Positions 1 to 10,299 of a DNA stretch of 64,000 nucleotides are shown here, one piece after another (the first letter of the stretch is position 1; the number at the start of each line of letters is the position of its first letter). The DNA is taken from NCBI GenBank assembly GCA_003013855.2, contig PVNU02002777.1, positions 1 through 64,000 on the forward strand. The letters run 5' to 3'. The DNA is from Liriodendron chinense (lineage: Eukaryota > Streptophyta > Magnoliopsida > Magnoliales > Magnoliaceae). The notes under the pieces are model-generated. The model was given only the letters and a program-made list of their open reading frames with translations, did no database searches and was not told the origin of the DNA. A program made the translations under genes and the position numbers.

Positions 1-680
1 GAAAATGAGCCGGATCCAGACTCAAGTGGACAGCACTAAAGGAAAAGGTGGGTAGGGTAATTCCTACCGTTGAAATATCCATAGGATACACAGTGATGTT
101 TATATGCCATCATACCGTTCATAATGTCATTACCCAGCCCCCCCCCCCCCCCCCCCCCCATGTTCAGTAATCTTCAGCTGAATGTAAACCGTCGGCGTAT
201 TCACTTTCTTATGTCCATTCATGAGCCACAAATCGAATGGTTAACTTTTCTTACAAGAAAGCTCTTTTATTTACGGTCCATCGAAAAAGAGACGCAACAG
301 ATCCATGGTCTAGATTATCAAACTATTGACCACTTTGTACGAACTGAAAGTCCAGAAAATACCATGCAATTAAAATCATTGATGACTGTGGTACGATTCT
401 TCCGCGAAATTTCGTCGAACTTGTCATCTAATGCATCCAACCCCGTCACGTGGCCTACATATGACATGGGACCCACCATTGAGATCGTCTTAAATGGCAT
501 GATTTCAAGATTGAACTTCTGTAGATCGGTTCTACCTATTATGCTCTATGCGTATTTTTTTTTTAAATTTCTTTTTTATTTTAGAGTGAGTAATTACGAT
601 CTGGATCGATTTGTGATCCTATGATATAAGTTTAGTGGTTCCCTATCCAACAACCTGAGACGTCCAATCACAAGGACGAG
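1..680. repeat. non-coding dispersed repeat DNA at the window start
   Basis: I see no gene here. Positions 180-480 resemble 28780-29070: both carry a 'ccgt(c/t)ggygtatt' opening, a 'ggtctggatta'-like centre and a 'cacgtggcctaca' block. The stretch is therefore a copy of a dispersed repeat. An open frame across 124-624 is fortuitous: it starts through the poly(C) run (giving poly-proline) and crosses repeat sequence that is not open in the other copy. Confidence 0.55.
138..159. repeat. poly(C) homopolymer, 22 bp
   Basis: An uninterrupted run of 22 C. It is one of three long C runs in the window; the others are at 51210-51260 and 55145-55168. Run length is prone to replication and sequencing error. 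Confidence 0.95.
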
Positions 681-757
681 GATTGGCTAGTGACCCTTAG
701 CTAGTGGTCTGTGCTCGGTGAGGCCCACCATGATATATGTGCTTCGTACATGCTGTC

Positions 758-1398
758 TGTTGATGCTGGAAATTCGTCAACAGATGAAGATGAAGATTCC
801 TTCGTATTGATGGATGAATGACGTTGATCTCCTTCCTTGAAAGAAAGTTGCACCCTGTAGAAGACGAAGTAAAGCAAAGAGGGGTGGCTGGGGTCCAGCC
901 GTTAACCCTCCGATGCCTAAATGAGATCTTGAAGGATTGAATCTATACCTTTTGATCAGTATTTGTATCGTACCTTGATAATTAAGAAGACGCGTCAATT
1001 TATAGACTTAGGTAGCAGAGTTGTATTCCCTTTTGAAGTCGTGATTTCAGGGGAGGGATTCTCGGATCTTTGGGATTTCTGGAGCTGTCCCGTGATCTTT
1101 GAGGATCTTTCGGCGGGTTGGTTAGAGATCTCCCGGATCTCCTTCCCCTTACGCGCACAAACTTAGAGAATTACGGAAACAGAATCAGATCGCAAAGAGG
1201 TCGACCTGGCGAGGTTGTTCTCGAGGACTACCTTTCTTCTTTAGATCGGGTCGGTCAGATCTGACGACCTGTTTTTGAGTTATTCCGTCTGTCATCAGAT
1301 CGGCTTCGAGCTGAGCGAGCTGAACCGGATCCGACCTCAGGTTAGCTCGTATTCTCTTCGTGACGGTGTCGAGGTCAGCTCGTATTCTTCTCACAACA
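758..1398 (-). repeat. 3' LTR of gypsy A
   Basis: 641-bp LTR beginning TGTTGATGCTGG and ending TTCTCACAACA as read on the plus strand; it pairs with 10300-10941. A TATA-like TATAAATT on the minus strand lies at 998-1005. Apparent short ORFs within it recur in both LTR copies and are not genes. Confidence 0.93.
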
Positions 1399-1411
1399 GA
1401 AGTCCCCCTAG
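1399..1411 (-). other. polypurine tract of gypsy A
   Basis: On the minus strand this reads AGGGGGACTTC directly before the 3' LTR start. That is the expected place for the plus-strand primer of reverse transcription. Confidence 0.6.
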
Positions 1412-1623
1412 GCCGAGTCTAGCTCGTCTGTCTCGGGAGTAGCTTGATGAAGAAGATACGTCGATCTGACTACCCTTAGTGTTTTACAGCTGTCGCGCTG
1501 TCGCCCCGTCATCTCAACGGGCGGGAAAGCGGCATTTAATGCGTCGTCCAAAAAATCGAGGCGTCATCATTCGCTTGTACGGCGTATCAGCGCCCAACAG
1601 AATATTACCGAATGGGGTGGTGC

Positions 1624-1722
1624 CACGTGCCTGAGGTGGTGCGTTACTTTTCGTACGCTTCAACCGAGAGCCACCACGCGAGATCATCACATTAAATGCC
1701 AAATAATCCTTCGGATATAAAA
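1624..1722 (+). promoter_or_regulatory. probable promoter of the antisense gene in element A (G-box and TATA box)
   Basis: A perfect plant G-box core CACGTG lies at 1624-1629 and a TATAAAA box at 1716-1722, about 185 bp before the ATG at 1907. The stretch between the LTR end (1399) and the ATG has no other coding potential. The homologous gene in element B has the same two elements in front of it (CACGTG at 50094-50099 and 50154-50159, TATAAATA at 50059-50066). That supports a dedicated promoter, separate from the LTR promoter that drives gag-pol on the other strand. Confidence 0.55.
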
Positions 1723-1906
1723 CTCAAGAGTTAGCGGATTTCGGAGAAATTCTCCTCTTCTCCGATTCTGCTTTACTCTCTCTTTTTCCTTTTGAGTTCT
1801 CCTTCTCCATTCTCTGTCATCTTTCATCCGGCCGGCGTACCAATCATTTAGGGTACGCTCTTCTCATCCTTTTAGAAGACCTTCTTCCTTTTTTGTATTT
1901 TTCAAA

Positions 1907-4222
1907 ATGTCAGAGACCTCCTACTCTGATGCCATTCCGATGGTGAGGTTTGGGGATTCTGAATCGGACCCACCTCTATCAGAGCATCAGGAGATGGAGC
2001 CCAGAGAATCCCATTCCAGGACAGCCGATCCTGTGAATGAAGAGGAATCTGGCATTCCTGAGCCAGAAGTTGGGGTGGGACGGCTCAGAGAGATTCCTTC
2101 GAGCTGGACGGCGTGGTCTCGCAAATTACCCAGAGGGAACTGGATAATGCGAGGAGGAAGTACGGGATCCCGGAATCCGTTGATCTTAGGATTCTGGACC
2201 AGACTGATAGACCGAGCCAACCTTGCCGGGGAGAAACCGTTATCTCCCTGATGCATCTAGAGGCCGGGCTTAGGTTACCCTTGCACCCCTTTGTGCGAGA
2301 GGTCCTTAACACCCTAGGCCTCGCACCGAGCCAGCTCCAACCTAATGGCTGGAGGTGTATGGTGGGATGTTACATTTTGTGGCAGAGAGTAGGAAATAAG
2401 GACCTGACCTCGAACGAGCTGTTCTTTATGTACACACTCAAGTCTGTAGGAGGTCAGGGTCTTTATTACCTCTCTTCTCACCGGGGCCATGGGGGCTCGA
2501 TAGTGACCGGCCTACCCTCCTCGACAAGAGTCTGGAAGAGGAAATGGTTTTTCGCGTTGGGGGATTGGGAGGCTTCGTCGGACTAGCTTCGCCCTCTGGA
2601 GCATAGGGTCCGAGCTGATTTTGCTCTGCCAGGTCGAGCTGTACTTAGAATTTTTTTTGAATTTCTAATGCTTTTCATTTATCCCTCCTTTTTCTTATTC
2701 TGACGCGTACTTCCTTGTCTATGCAGCCTCGGTGGCCATCAGAGTAGCGCTATCTGCAATCCAAGAGAGGCAGATCCGAGCCGCACGGGAGTACCCGCTT
2801 GTAGAAAGGAACTTCCGCAGCTTAATCACCGTAGAATCCGTCCTCGAATCAGGTCGGTAATGTAGATATTTACATTTTACTTGTCAATTTTTTCCAAGTA
2901 TCGTGTCCTGACACCTTTCTTTGTGTTTTGGACAGGCATGGCCCCGAAGGCGGTTTCTAAATCCCGCAGAATCCCTGCTCGGCTCATTGAGCGCGGGGAG
3001 AGCTCGGTGGAACCTCCGAGCAAGAGGGTGGCCACGGAGGCTCAGAGGCAACAAAGGTTGCCTCAATCCTTCGTATGCGGGTCTGGTCAGCCTCAGGGTT
3101 CATCCCCTGCAGGGGGTGAGCCTCTGGCTGCCCAGTCCCCCGCTCCCAGGGTTCCGGTTGTCAACGTTCCGGACACCTCGGATTCCCGGGGAGAGCCGTC
3201 GTCGGGCCGACCCGCGACTCGTGCCAGCTCGTCTGGTACTCCGACAGCATCGACTTCAGCGGGGCCCGCTTGCACCCCTGCTGAGGTCGGGTCGTCGCGC
3301 CCCCCTCCGGCTCCCCGGGCCACTCGCCCTGCGGCTGCTTCTGGGGCCGAGCAGCGTGAGGACCAGGTTGACATGCCTCTGGTAACGGAGCAGTTTGCGA
3401 CCTGAAAAGAGGGGGTTAACGCCTACATGGACGTTAACCAGAGCATCCCTCAGGATCTGAACTCACTCGCGTCGTCAGATCCTGACCAGATGGTCGGAGT
3501 CGCCATTGAGAGCAGTCTCAGGGTAAGCTGACTGCCTCTTTCTCTTCTTCTTTTTCTTTATTCATGCCACTGTCGCATTACTAATTGTCGTAACTTGTTT
3601 TTTGTAGGACTCGGCCTTGCTGATCATGATTCGCCAGAAGATGGCTGAACGGACTCATCAGATGCAAAAATCTCTGGTTGCCGCCTCTTCTTGGAAAAAC
3701 AAGACTGAGGCGATGAAGACTGAGCTGAAGAAGAAGCTGTCTGAGCTGGCAACGGCCCAGACAGAGCTGCAGACGGCCCAAGCTGAACTGCAGACAGCAC
3801 AGTCCGAGCTGAAGGTGGCTCAGTCCGAGCTGGAAGTGTCTCAAGTACAAGTCCAGTCTCTGGAGGAGGCGATGAGGGAGACCTCAGCCAAGGCCCAGTC
3901 TGAGGGTAACAAGGTCGAGTCGCTCGAGGCCGCTCTCAAGACAGCTGAGGAGGAGAAGGTGGACCTAGCCCGGCTCTTGAAGGAGGTCCAGATGAAGGCT
4001 TTGGCCGATGCAAAAGATGCAGAAGCCAAGTATGAGAGGCTGAACGCAATTTCTGAGGAGCTGTACAACCATGGTTTCCAGGATTGCAGACGGCTCGTTC
4101 TCAAACACTTCCCCGATCTCGACCTGACTCCTGTAGACAACGATGAAGATGAGAACGAAGTTGCGAGGGAGGGACCTTCAAAAGGGGCTACGGCCGGGCC
4201 ATCTAATGCTGCCGAAAGCTGA
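1907..4222 (+). pseudogene. antisense accessory gene of gypsy A ('putative gypsy type transposon' domain, four exons), decayed
   Basis: The gene is convergent with gag-pol, between pol and the 3' LTR. Exons 1907-2632, 2727-2852, 2936-3522 and 3608-4222 are joined by introns of 94, 83 and 85 bp, all GT-AG (phases 1, 1, 0), and one frame reads across every junction. Exon 1 encodes the conserved core with LPLHPFVREVL and GWRCMVGCYILW, which I recognise as the plant 'putative gypsy type transposon' family (Transposase_28, PF04195). Exon 3 is Ser/Pro/Ala-rich and probably disordered. Exon 4 holds a long coiled coil with ELxTAQ heptads and an acidic C-terminus. The breaks are a frameshift between about 1980 and 2110, a TAG at 2584-2586 and a TGA at 3403-3405. 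A homologue lies in element B at 47722-49909. The molecular function is unknown; the family name does not imply transposase activity. Confidence 0.75.
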
Positions 4223-4580
4223 AATACTCTGAATGTATTTTTTTTTTTGTATCAATGTAAAGAAAACTTTTTACTTCAATGCAAGCCCTTCAGAGGCACC
4301 TTTATTCAAACTGCGTGCACAGCATTTTTTCTCTTTTACGCATACACGAGTCTTAAAATGACTAAGGAATTCCTTGTAATCAACGAAGTACATTAACATA
4401 AGCTCGACCATTATATTGGAGTAGATGACCTAGTCGTAGGGCTTCGGTAGTAGTATGGAAGTCAGCTCGGAACGTTAATACCGCTAGGCCGAGCTGCTGT
4501 TCACAACACTTAGGAAATTTTGAAGCAATTTTATTGAATCATCACCTTGAAACACCTATTTCATACGAGACCCCGCTTGC
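4223..4580. other. spacer between the two convergent genes of gypsy A
   Basis: About 360 bp between the antisense gene stop and the pol stop. It contains a T-rich run after 4237 that may belong to the antisense transcript's 3' end. The two transcription units converge here, so overlapping transcripts are possible. I see no gene. Confidence 0.5.
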
Positions 4581-7500
4581 TCATGGATAGTAGATCTTCA
4601 GATGGTCAGCGTTCCATGGATGGGAAAGGGGTCTGCCGTCCATGTCTTCGAGCCAATAAGTACCAGGACGACGTGAGCTGAGTACCCTATACGACCCTTC
4701 CCAGTTGGGACTGAAGGCAGCGATTTTGTCTTTAGTACTGACCTTTTTTAGAACCATGTCGCCAGCTCGAAACCGCCGCTTTTTTACCCGGGAGTTATAG
4801 TATCGCCTAACCCGCTGCTGATAGGCCGCTAATCGTATTTGGGATGTTTCGCGTACTTCATCGAGTAGGTCCAAGTTTGTCCGTAGTTGTTCTTCATTTT
4901 TGTCAGGTTGGTGTTGGCTTGTCCTGCTCGTGGGCATCCCGACCTCTACCGGGACAACGGCTTCTGCTCCAAAAGCCAAGGAGAAAGGCGTTTCCCCGGT
5001 TGTGGACCGAGCCGTGGTCCGATAAGCCCAAAGTACTTCGGAAAGTTCGTCAGCCCAAGCGCCTTTCTTCTCCCCGAGTTTTGTTTTGAGGTGATTTTTG
5101 ATAATCTTGTTAACTGCCTCGACCTGACCGTTGGCTTGCGGGTGGTAGGGAGAAGAATACACGTTCTTGATACCCAGACCTTTACAGAAATTTCGAAACC
5201 TTTCGTTGTCGAACTGCCGCCCATTATCAGTCACAATTATATTCGGGATCCCAAATCGGCACACGATTATTTTCCAAATGAAGTCTGTTGTTCTCTTCTC
5301 GGTAATGGTGGCTAGCGGTTCTGCTTCTGCCCACTTCGTGAAGTAATCGACGGCGACGATTGCGTATTTCACCTGTCCCTTTCCCGTGGGAAGGGGGCCA
5401 ATGATGTCGACTCCCCATTGAGCAAATGGCCATGGTCCAGACATGGGAGTGAGCTCTTCGGGTGGTAAGTGAGGAATTGGGGCAAATCGTTGGCATCCAT
5501 CGCATCTTTTAACAATTTCCCGGGCGTCGCGCTGGATGGTAGGCCAATAATATCCTTGCCTGATCACCTTTTGCGCTAGTGCTCGGGCACCAGAATGATT
5601 CCCGCAACAGCCAAAATGGATTTCGCGCAGCACGTAATCAGCTTCATCGGTTCCCAAACAACACAGACATGGAAAAGAAAACCCTCTCTTGTAGAGGATC
5701 CCATTGATCAGAGTATACCGAGTCGATCTATATCGAATGCGCCGAGCTTCTTTTTGGTCGTTGGATAATTCGCCCGTCTGTAAGAACCGGACGATAGGGT
5801 CCCTCCAATCTGGGGTAGCTGCCACTGAAAAAACCTCTGTTGACTCGTTTGTCGATATGCTTCGTTGAGGGAGGAACTCGATGGGAACCATCCTACCGAG
5901 CTCGTCGTTGTCTGATGAGGCGAGTTTTGCGAGAGAATCCGCATTCATATTTTTACTCCTCAGGATCTGGACAATTTCATATTGATCAAATCGTAACAGC
6001 AGCTCTTGAGTTCTTATTAGATACGCGGACATTTTCCCTCCTTTCGCCTGGTATTCTGCGGTCACTTGTCCGACCACCAATTGAGAGTCACTATTTATCT
6101 TTATAGATCGGATCCCTATTTCAGAAGCGAGGCGGAGACCGGCTAGAAGGGCTTCATACTCAGCCTCGTTGTTCGAAGTTCGAAATCCGAACCGGAGAGC
6201 GTATTGAACTTGGATCCTGTCCAGCGCTGTCAAGACGAGACCGGCTCCGCAGTCTTGTGAATTGGAAGATCCATCAACGTGCAATAACCAGGTTGGTGCG
6301 CCATAGTTATTTCCTGGTGACGGGTCGGATTTGGTGTTATCTTCAAGTTCGAGAGGTTCGGTCAACTCGACGATGAAATCAGCGACAGCCTGGCCTTTGA
6401 TCGCAACTCGAGGTCGATACTTTATGTCGAATTCACCGAGCTCGACGGCCCATTTAACGAGACGACCTGAGGTTTCAGGTTTCTGTAACACCTGTCGCAA
6501 TGGTTGATCGGTCAGCACATCTATCGGATGTGCCTGGAAGTATGGCCTCAACTTCCGGGCTGAGGTGATTAGAACCAAGGCTAGCTTCTCTATTGTCGGA
6601 TATCGGGTTTCGGAATCGAGCAAGGCTTTGCTGACGTAGTAAACAGGCCTTTGGATCCCCTCGTCGTCCCGGACTACTGCCGAGCTGACCGCCGCAGGTG
6701 AGACTGCTAAGTATAGGAGCAGTTCTTCTTTATGCGCTGGTTTAGACAACAGCGGCGGAGAGCCGAGGTACGCTTTTAATTCGCAGAAGGTTTGCTCACA
6801 GTCTGAGGTCCAAATCATCTCCTTACATTTACGCAGCTGCTTGAAGAAGGGGAGGCATCGATCTGTAGCTTTCGAGACAAATCTGTTGAGTGCCGCAATC
6901 CTTCCTGTGAGCCGCTGGATATCCTTTACCGTGCGAGGCGAGTTCATGTTGAGAAGTGCCTGAATTTTTTCAGGGTTAGCCTCGATTCCTCGCTGGTTTA
7001 CTATGAAGCCAAGGAACTTTCCCGAGCTTACCCCGAAAGCACATTTGCTGGGGTTGAGCTTCATTTGATACTTCCGTAATATTTTGAACGCAGTGCGGAG
7101 GTCGCAGACATGATCCTCTGATCGTTTGCTTTTCACGAGCATATCATCTACGTACACTTCCATGGTCCTACTGAGCTGATCTGCGAACATCTTGTTTACT
7201 AGTCGTTGGTAGGTTGCTCTGGCGTTTTTTAGCCCGAAGGGCATGAGTTTATAACAGTAGAGCCACCGATCTGTAATGAATGCTGTCTTTTGCCTGTCGG
7301 GAGCATGCATTTGGATCTGATTATATCCAGAATAAGCATCCATGAAGCTGAGGAGCTCGTGCCCGGCGGTCGCATCAACGAGCTGGTCTATCCGTGGTAG
7401 AAGGAAGCTGTCTTTAGGACAGGCCTTGTTCAGATCAGTGTAGTCCACACAGACCCTCCATTTCCCATTGTTCTTTTTGACGAGGACAACGTTTGCAAGC

Positions 7501-8768
7501 CATTCTGGATAGCATATTTCTTGAACGAATCCTGCCTTGCGCAATTTCTGTACTTCCTCTTCGATGATCATGTACCTTTCTGTATTGAAAGAGCGCCTTT
7601 TTTGACAGATCGGTTTGATAGTTGGATCAACGTTTAGCTGGTGGACCATCACTTCTGGGCAGATTCCGGGCATCTCTTCATGGGACCACGCAAAAACGTC
7701 AATATGCTCTTTCAGGAAGGCGATTAGATTCCCTCGCACCTTGCCCTCCAAACATGACCCGATCTTGATAACTCTGGTCGGGTCGGTATCTGTTAAGGGA
7801 ATGTCGATTAGCTCGTCGGCGGGCGACCCGCGCTCTTTCTCTTCTTCCCTTGGGTCGAGAGAGGTCGTATGCGAAACGGTTGATACCGTGCTCCTATTCT
7901 TCCCCCGCAGGGAAAGTTCGTAGCAACGACGGGCTTCCTGCTGATCTCCCCTGACTACGCCGATTCCTTCGTCGGTTTCGAACTTCATTGCAAGATGATA
8001 GATGGAAATGGCGGCTTTGAGAGCTCGCAGGATAGGGCGGCCAATAATGGCATTATAGGCAGAGGGGGTGTTTACGACAAGGAAGTCAACCATGATTATT
8101 CTCTGGTTTGGTTCTTCCCCGGCGGTAACTGGCAGAGTTATCTCTCCTTCAGACATGATGCTGTCTCCTGTGAACCCCGTCAACGCTGTCTTCACCGGTC
8201 TCAGTCGGGATCGGTCGATCTTCATTTTTTCAAACGCCGAAGCGTACAGGATATCTGCCGAACTACCCGTGTCGACCATCATCCTATGGAGTTTTTTATT
8301 GGCGACGACCATCGCAACGACAAGGGAGTCGTCATGCGGATGTACGACCCTTCGAGCGTCCTCTTCGGTAAAAGTTATCGTTTGTGAGGTTACCTTTGCG
8401 ACCTTTGCAGGTCGGCTGGTGATGTTAACAGAAGGTGTCGATAAGGGTGTCCTTCCTTGTCGCAAGTAGTTTTTGCGGGAGTTCCCGGTGTCTCCGGTGG
8501 TCGGCCCTCCGAAAATCATGTGGATTTCTTCCACAGGGTTGTTGCTTTGTTCCTCTGTTAGGTCAGTGACCCGACCTTCATCTCTTCGCCCGTCCGAACG
8601 CTGAGCGATGTAGTCTTTCAAGAAGCCTTGCTGGATGAGGGCTTCTATCTGTCGCTTCAAGTCAAAGCAATCCACGGTATTGTGACCGTGGTCTTTGTGA
8701 TATAAACAGTACTTCGATTTCGACCTTCTATTAGGGTCAGTTTTTATCTTCGCAGGTCGTTCGAAATT
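4581..8768 (-). CDS. pol: gypsy A Pol polyprotein: protease, RT, gypsy RNase H, second RNase H, integrase
   Basis: The uninterrupted frame runs down to the stop at 4581 and is continuous with gag, so there is no separate start. It opens with the CCHC-like zinc knuckle CLYHKDHGHNTVDC. Counting residues from position 8675: protease with VDTGSS at ~134-139; reverse transcriptase with YVDD at ~508-511; the gypsy RNase H around 640-730; then a second RNase H with catalytic D801, E840, D863 and D912, the extra 'archaeal-type' domain of Tat elements. Integrase has a zinc finger (H1020, H1027, C1058, C1061) and D1090, D1150 and E1186 (35-residue D-E spacing). The C-terminus ends in the NWEGSYRV-like tail. 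All key catalytic residues are visible and no frameshift was found, so this enzyme set could be functional if translated. Confidence 0.92.
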   Translation of the reverse strand, partial: NFERPAKIKTDPNRRSKSKYCLYHKDHGHNTVDCFDLKRQIEALIQQGFLKDYIAQRSDGRRDEGRVTDLTEEQSNNPVEEIHMIFGGPTTGDTGNSRKNYLRQGRTPLSTPSVNITSRPAKVAKVTSQTITFTEEDARRVVHPHDDSLVVAMVVANKKLHRMMVDTGSSADILYASAFEKMKIDRSRLRPVKTALTGFTGDSIMSEGEITLPVTAGEEPNQRIIMVDFLVVNTPSAYNAIIGRPILRALKAAISIYHLAMKFETDEGIGVVRGDQQEARRCYELSLRGKNRSTVSTVSHTTSLDPREEEKERGSPADELIDIPLTDTDPTRVIKIGSCLEGKVRGNLIAFLKEHIDVFAWSHEEMPGICPEVMVHQLNVDPTIKPICQKRRSFNTERYMIIEEEVQKLRKAGFVQEICYPEWLANVVLVKKNNGKWRVCVDYTDLNKACPKDSFLLPRIDQLVDATAGHELLSFMDAYSGYNQIQMHAPDRQKTAFITDRWLYCYKLMPFGLKNARATYQRLVNKMFADQLSRTMEVYVDDMLVKSKRSEDHVCDLRTAFKILRKYQMKLNPSKCAFGVSSGKFLGFIVNQRGIEANPEKIQALLNMNSPRTVKDIQRLTGRIAALNRFVSKATDRCLPFFKQLRKCKEMIWTSDCEQTFCELKAYLGSPPLLSKPAHKEELLLYLAVSPAAVSSAVVRDDEGIQRPVYYVSKALLDSETRYPTIEKLALVLITSARKLRPYFQAHPIDVLTDQPLRQVLQKPETSGRLVKWAVELGEFDIKYRPRVAIKGQAVADFIVELTEPLELEDNTKSDPSPGNNYGAPTWLLHVDGSSNSQDCGAGLVLTALDRIQVQYALRFGFRTSNNEAEYEALLAGLRLASEIGIRSIKINSDSQLVVGQVTAEYQAKGGKMSAYLIRTQELLLRFDQYEIVQILRSKNMNADSLAKLASSDNDELGRMVPIEFLPQRSISTNESTEVFSVAATPDWRDPIVRFLQTGELSNDQKEARRIRYRSTRYTLINGILYKRGFSFPCLCCLGTDEADYVLREIHFGCCGNHSGARALAQKVIRQGYYWPTIQRDAREIVKRCDGCQRFAPIPHLPPEELTPMSGPWPFAQWGVDIIGPLPTGKGQVKYAIVAVDYFTKWAEAEPLATITEKRTTDFIWKIIVCRFGIPNIIVTDNGRQFDNERFRNFCKGLGIKNVYSSPYHPQANGQVEAVNKIIKNHLKTKLGEKKGAWADELSEVLWAYRTTARSTTGETPFSLAFGAEAVVPVEVGMPTSRTSQHQPDKNEEQLRTNLDLLDEVRETSQIRLAAYQQRVRRYYNSRVKKRRFRAGDMVLKKVSTKDKIAAFSPNWEGSYRVLSSRRPGTYWLEDMDGRPLSHPWNADHLKIYYP

Positions 8769-10199
8769 TTATCTTCCTTTTTCTGCTAAATACACTTGCT
8801 CGATGGTTTTATTGAGTGGCGTATACTTTTCGAACCGCGGAGCAGGTGGTTTCGCTCCGTGGCCAGTTCCGCCCCGAGCCGGTGACCTCCTCTCCGACTT
8901 CCGCTCCGACCTTCGTTTCTTCGAGCCGCTGCTATCCTGGCGATCTTTATTTCTGGTCGTTGGTCGGTGAGCATTTACCAGCTCTTCGGCGTTGATGTGT
9001 TTAGCAGCTCGATCCAACAACTCAGCCACTGACTGGGGTGGCTCCTCTACAACAGACCAAAGAAACCTTCGGTCTCGTAGCCCTCCGATCATGGTGTGTA
9101 ATAACACATCTTGTGAAAGATTTTCAATTTGCACTGCTTCGGAATTGAAGCGCGCGAAATAATCTTTTAGGGACTCATCTTCCTTTTGCTTGATTGCTGC
9201 AAGGTGTGTCGAATGCTTTCTCGGGTCGGTGCTCCCGATGAACTGAGTGGCGAAGGCTCGGCTCAGCTGAGAGAATGAGTTGATTGTGTGAGGCTTTAGG
9301 TTACGAAACCAAGTCCATGCTGAGCTTGTCAAGGACAACGGAAAGGCCTTGCACATGATGTGTCCGTTGGCCCCGAGGAGATCCATGCGGACTTTGAAGT
9401 TTTCTAAGTGTTCCGCCGGATCTCCTATGCCAGAGTACTGCTTCAACTGGGGAACCTTGAACCCTTTGGGAAGGGGTTATTCACGAATCTCGTCAGTGAA
9501 CGGTGACTCAGATGAGTCGACCAGCGCGTCCACTGCGATTGGAGCTCGACCTCGCTGTGCTCTCTGAATGTCGCCCATTTGTTCCCGCAATTCCCTCAGC
9601 TCGGCCTCCAGTGGGCCTAAGTTGTCGTCTGCCCCGTTGCTGACTTCATGATCAGCTCGTTCATGCGCGAGACGGGCTATTCTTCGTCTTTCGAGTCGAT
9701 GTCGCAGATCGTTGGCGGGCAAGTCCGTCGTTGGTCGAGACCTAGCCTCAGTAGATTTGCTGGCGGTGTCGCTTTCTTCGACCGGGATGGGCTGCTGAGA
9801 GCGTTGTGACGGCCGAGTCTGGTGAGAGTGCTGGGATTGTTGAGGCTGAGAGTGGGTATGCCGAGGCCCCTCACGATCTCTGCTATCCGCCATAGTCGGA
9901 TGGGCCAGACCGGTTAGCAGATCTTTAATTTCATCCAGTCTCTGGTCCACATAGTCCAGTCGTCCATCGACTCCCCCTAGTTTGTGGTTGACACCTCCCA
10001 CCTGTTCTTCGAGAAGGGACAACCTGACTCCTTGGTTGCGAGATCTCTGTTGTCTCCCCTGCTGAGCAGGAATAGGAGGATTCCCATTGGACTAGATGGC
10101 GGGGGTGTCGGAAAACGAACCTTCATTCTCATAGATTTAATCGTCTGAAGGTCCAGCGATCGCAGGAGCTTTCCCTTTGTATTTTCTCTTTCCAGCCAT
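8769..10199 (-). pseudogene. gag: gypsy A Gag, interrupted by in-frame stops
   Basis: The first plausible ATG is at 10197-10199 (MAGKRKYKG). The frame from there to the pol stop at 4581 is a single 1,872-codon register without indels. It is broken by four stops: 10137-10139 (TAA), 10092-10094 (TAG), 9477-9479 (TAA) and 8769-8771 (TAA, at the gag-pol boundary). The N-terminal part contains a short coiled coil (LDYVDQRLDEIKDLL) and a Gln/Ser-rich linker. The C-terminal part is the plant retrotransposon Gag core (DPAEHLENFKVRMDLLG, WTWFRNLKP, INAEELV). The matching region of element B aligns well. An internal ATG at 9894 (MADSRDREG) could serve as an alternative start. Gag forms the particle that packages the element RNA. 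Confidence 0.8.
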
Positions 10200-10280
10200 T
10201 GCAGAAGAGAAGGAAGGTGCAGAGATTGTCTTAGACAACTGGGTGAGAACACGGACTTCTTAAAAGAAGAAGACGATATT

Positions 10281-10297
10281 CCCACAGACGGCGCCAA
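10281..10297 (-). other. primer-binding site of gypsy A
   Basis: The minus strand reads TTGGCGCCGTCTGTGGG immediately inside the 5' LTR (10300-10941). The TGGCGCC start fits a tRNA acceptor complement, and element B has the near-identical TTGGTGCCGTCTGTGGG. I have not assigned the tRNA species. Confidence 0.8.
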
Positions 10298-10299
10298 TC

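Noticed and set aside
124..624. 166-codon open frame at the window start
   Set aside because: It runs through a poly(C) tract and a dispersed non-coding repeat, has no recognisable domain, and the related copy at 28.8 kb is not open.
2921..3385. Arg/Pro-rich alternative frame overlapping exon 3 of the antisense gene in A
   Set aside because: High G+C opens other frames here. Only the frame continuous across the introns makes sense.
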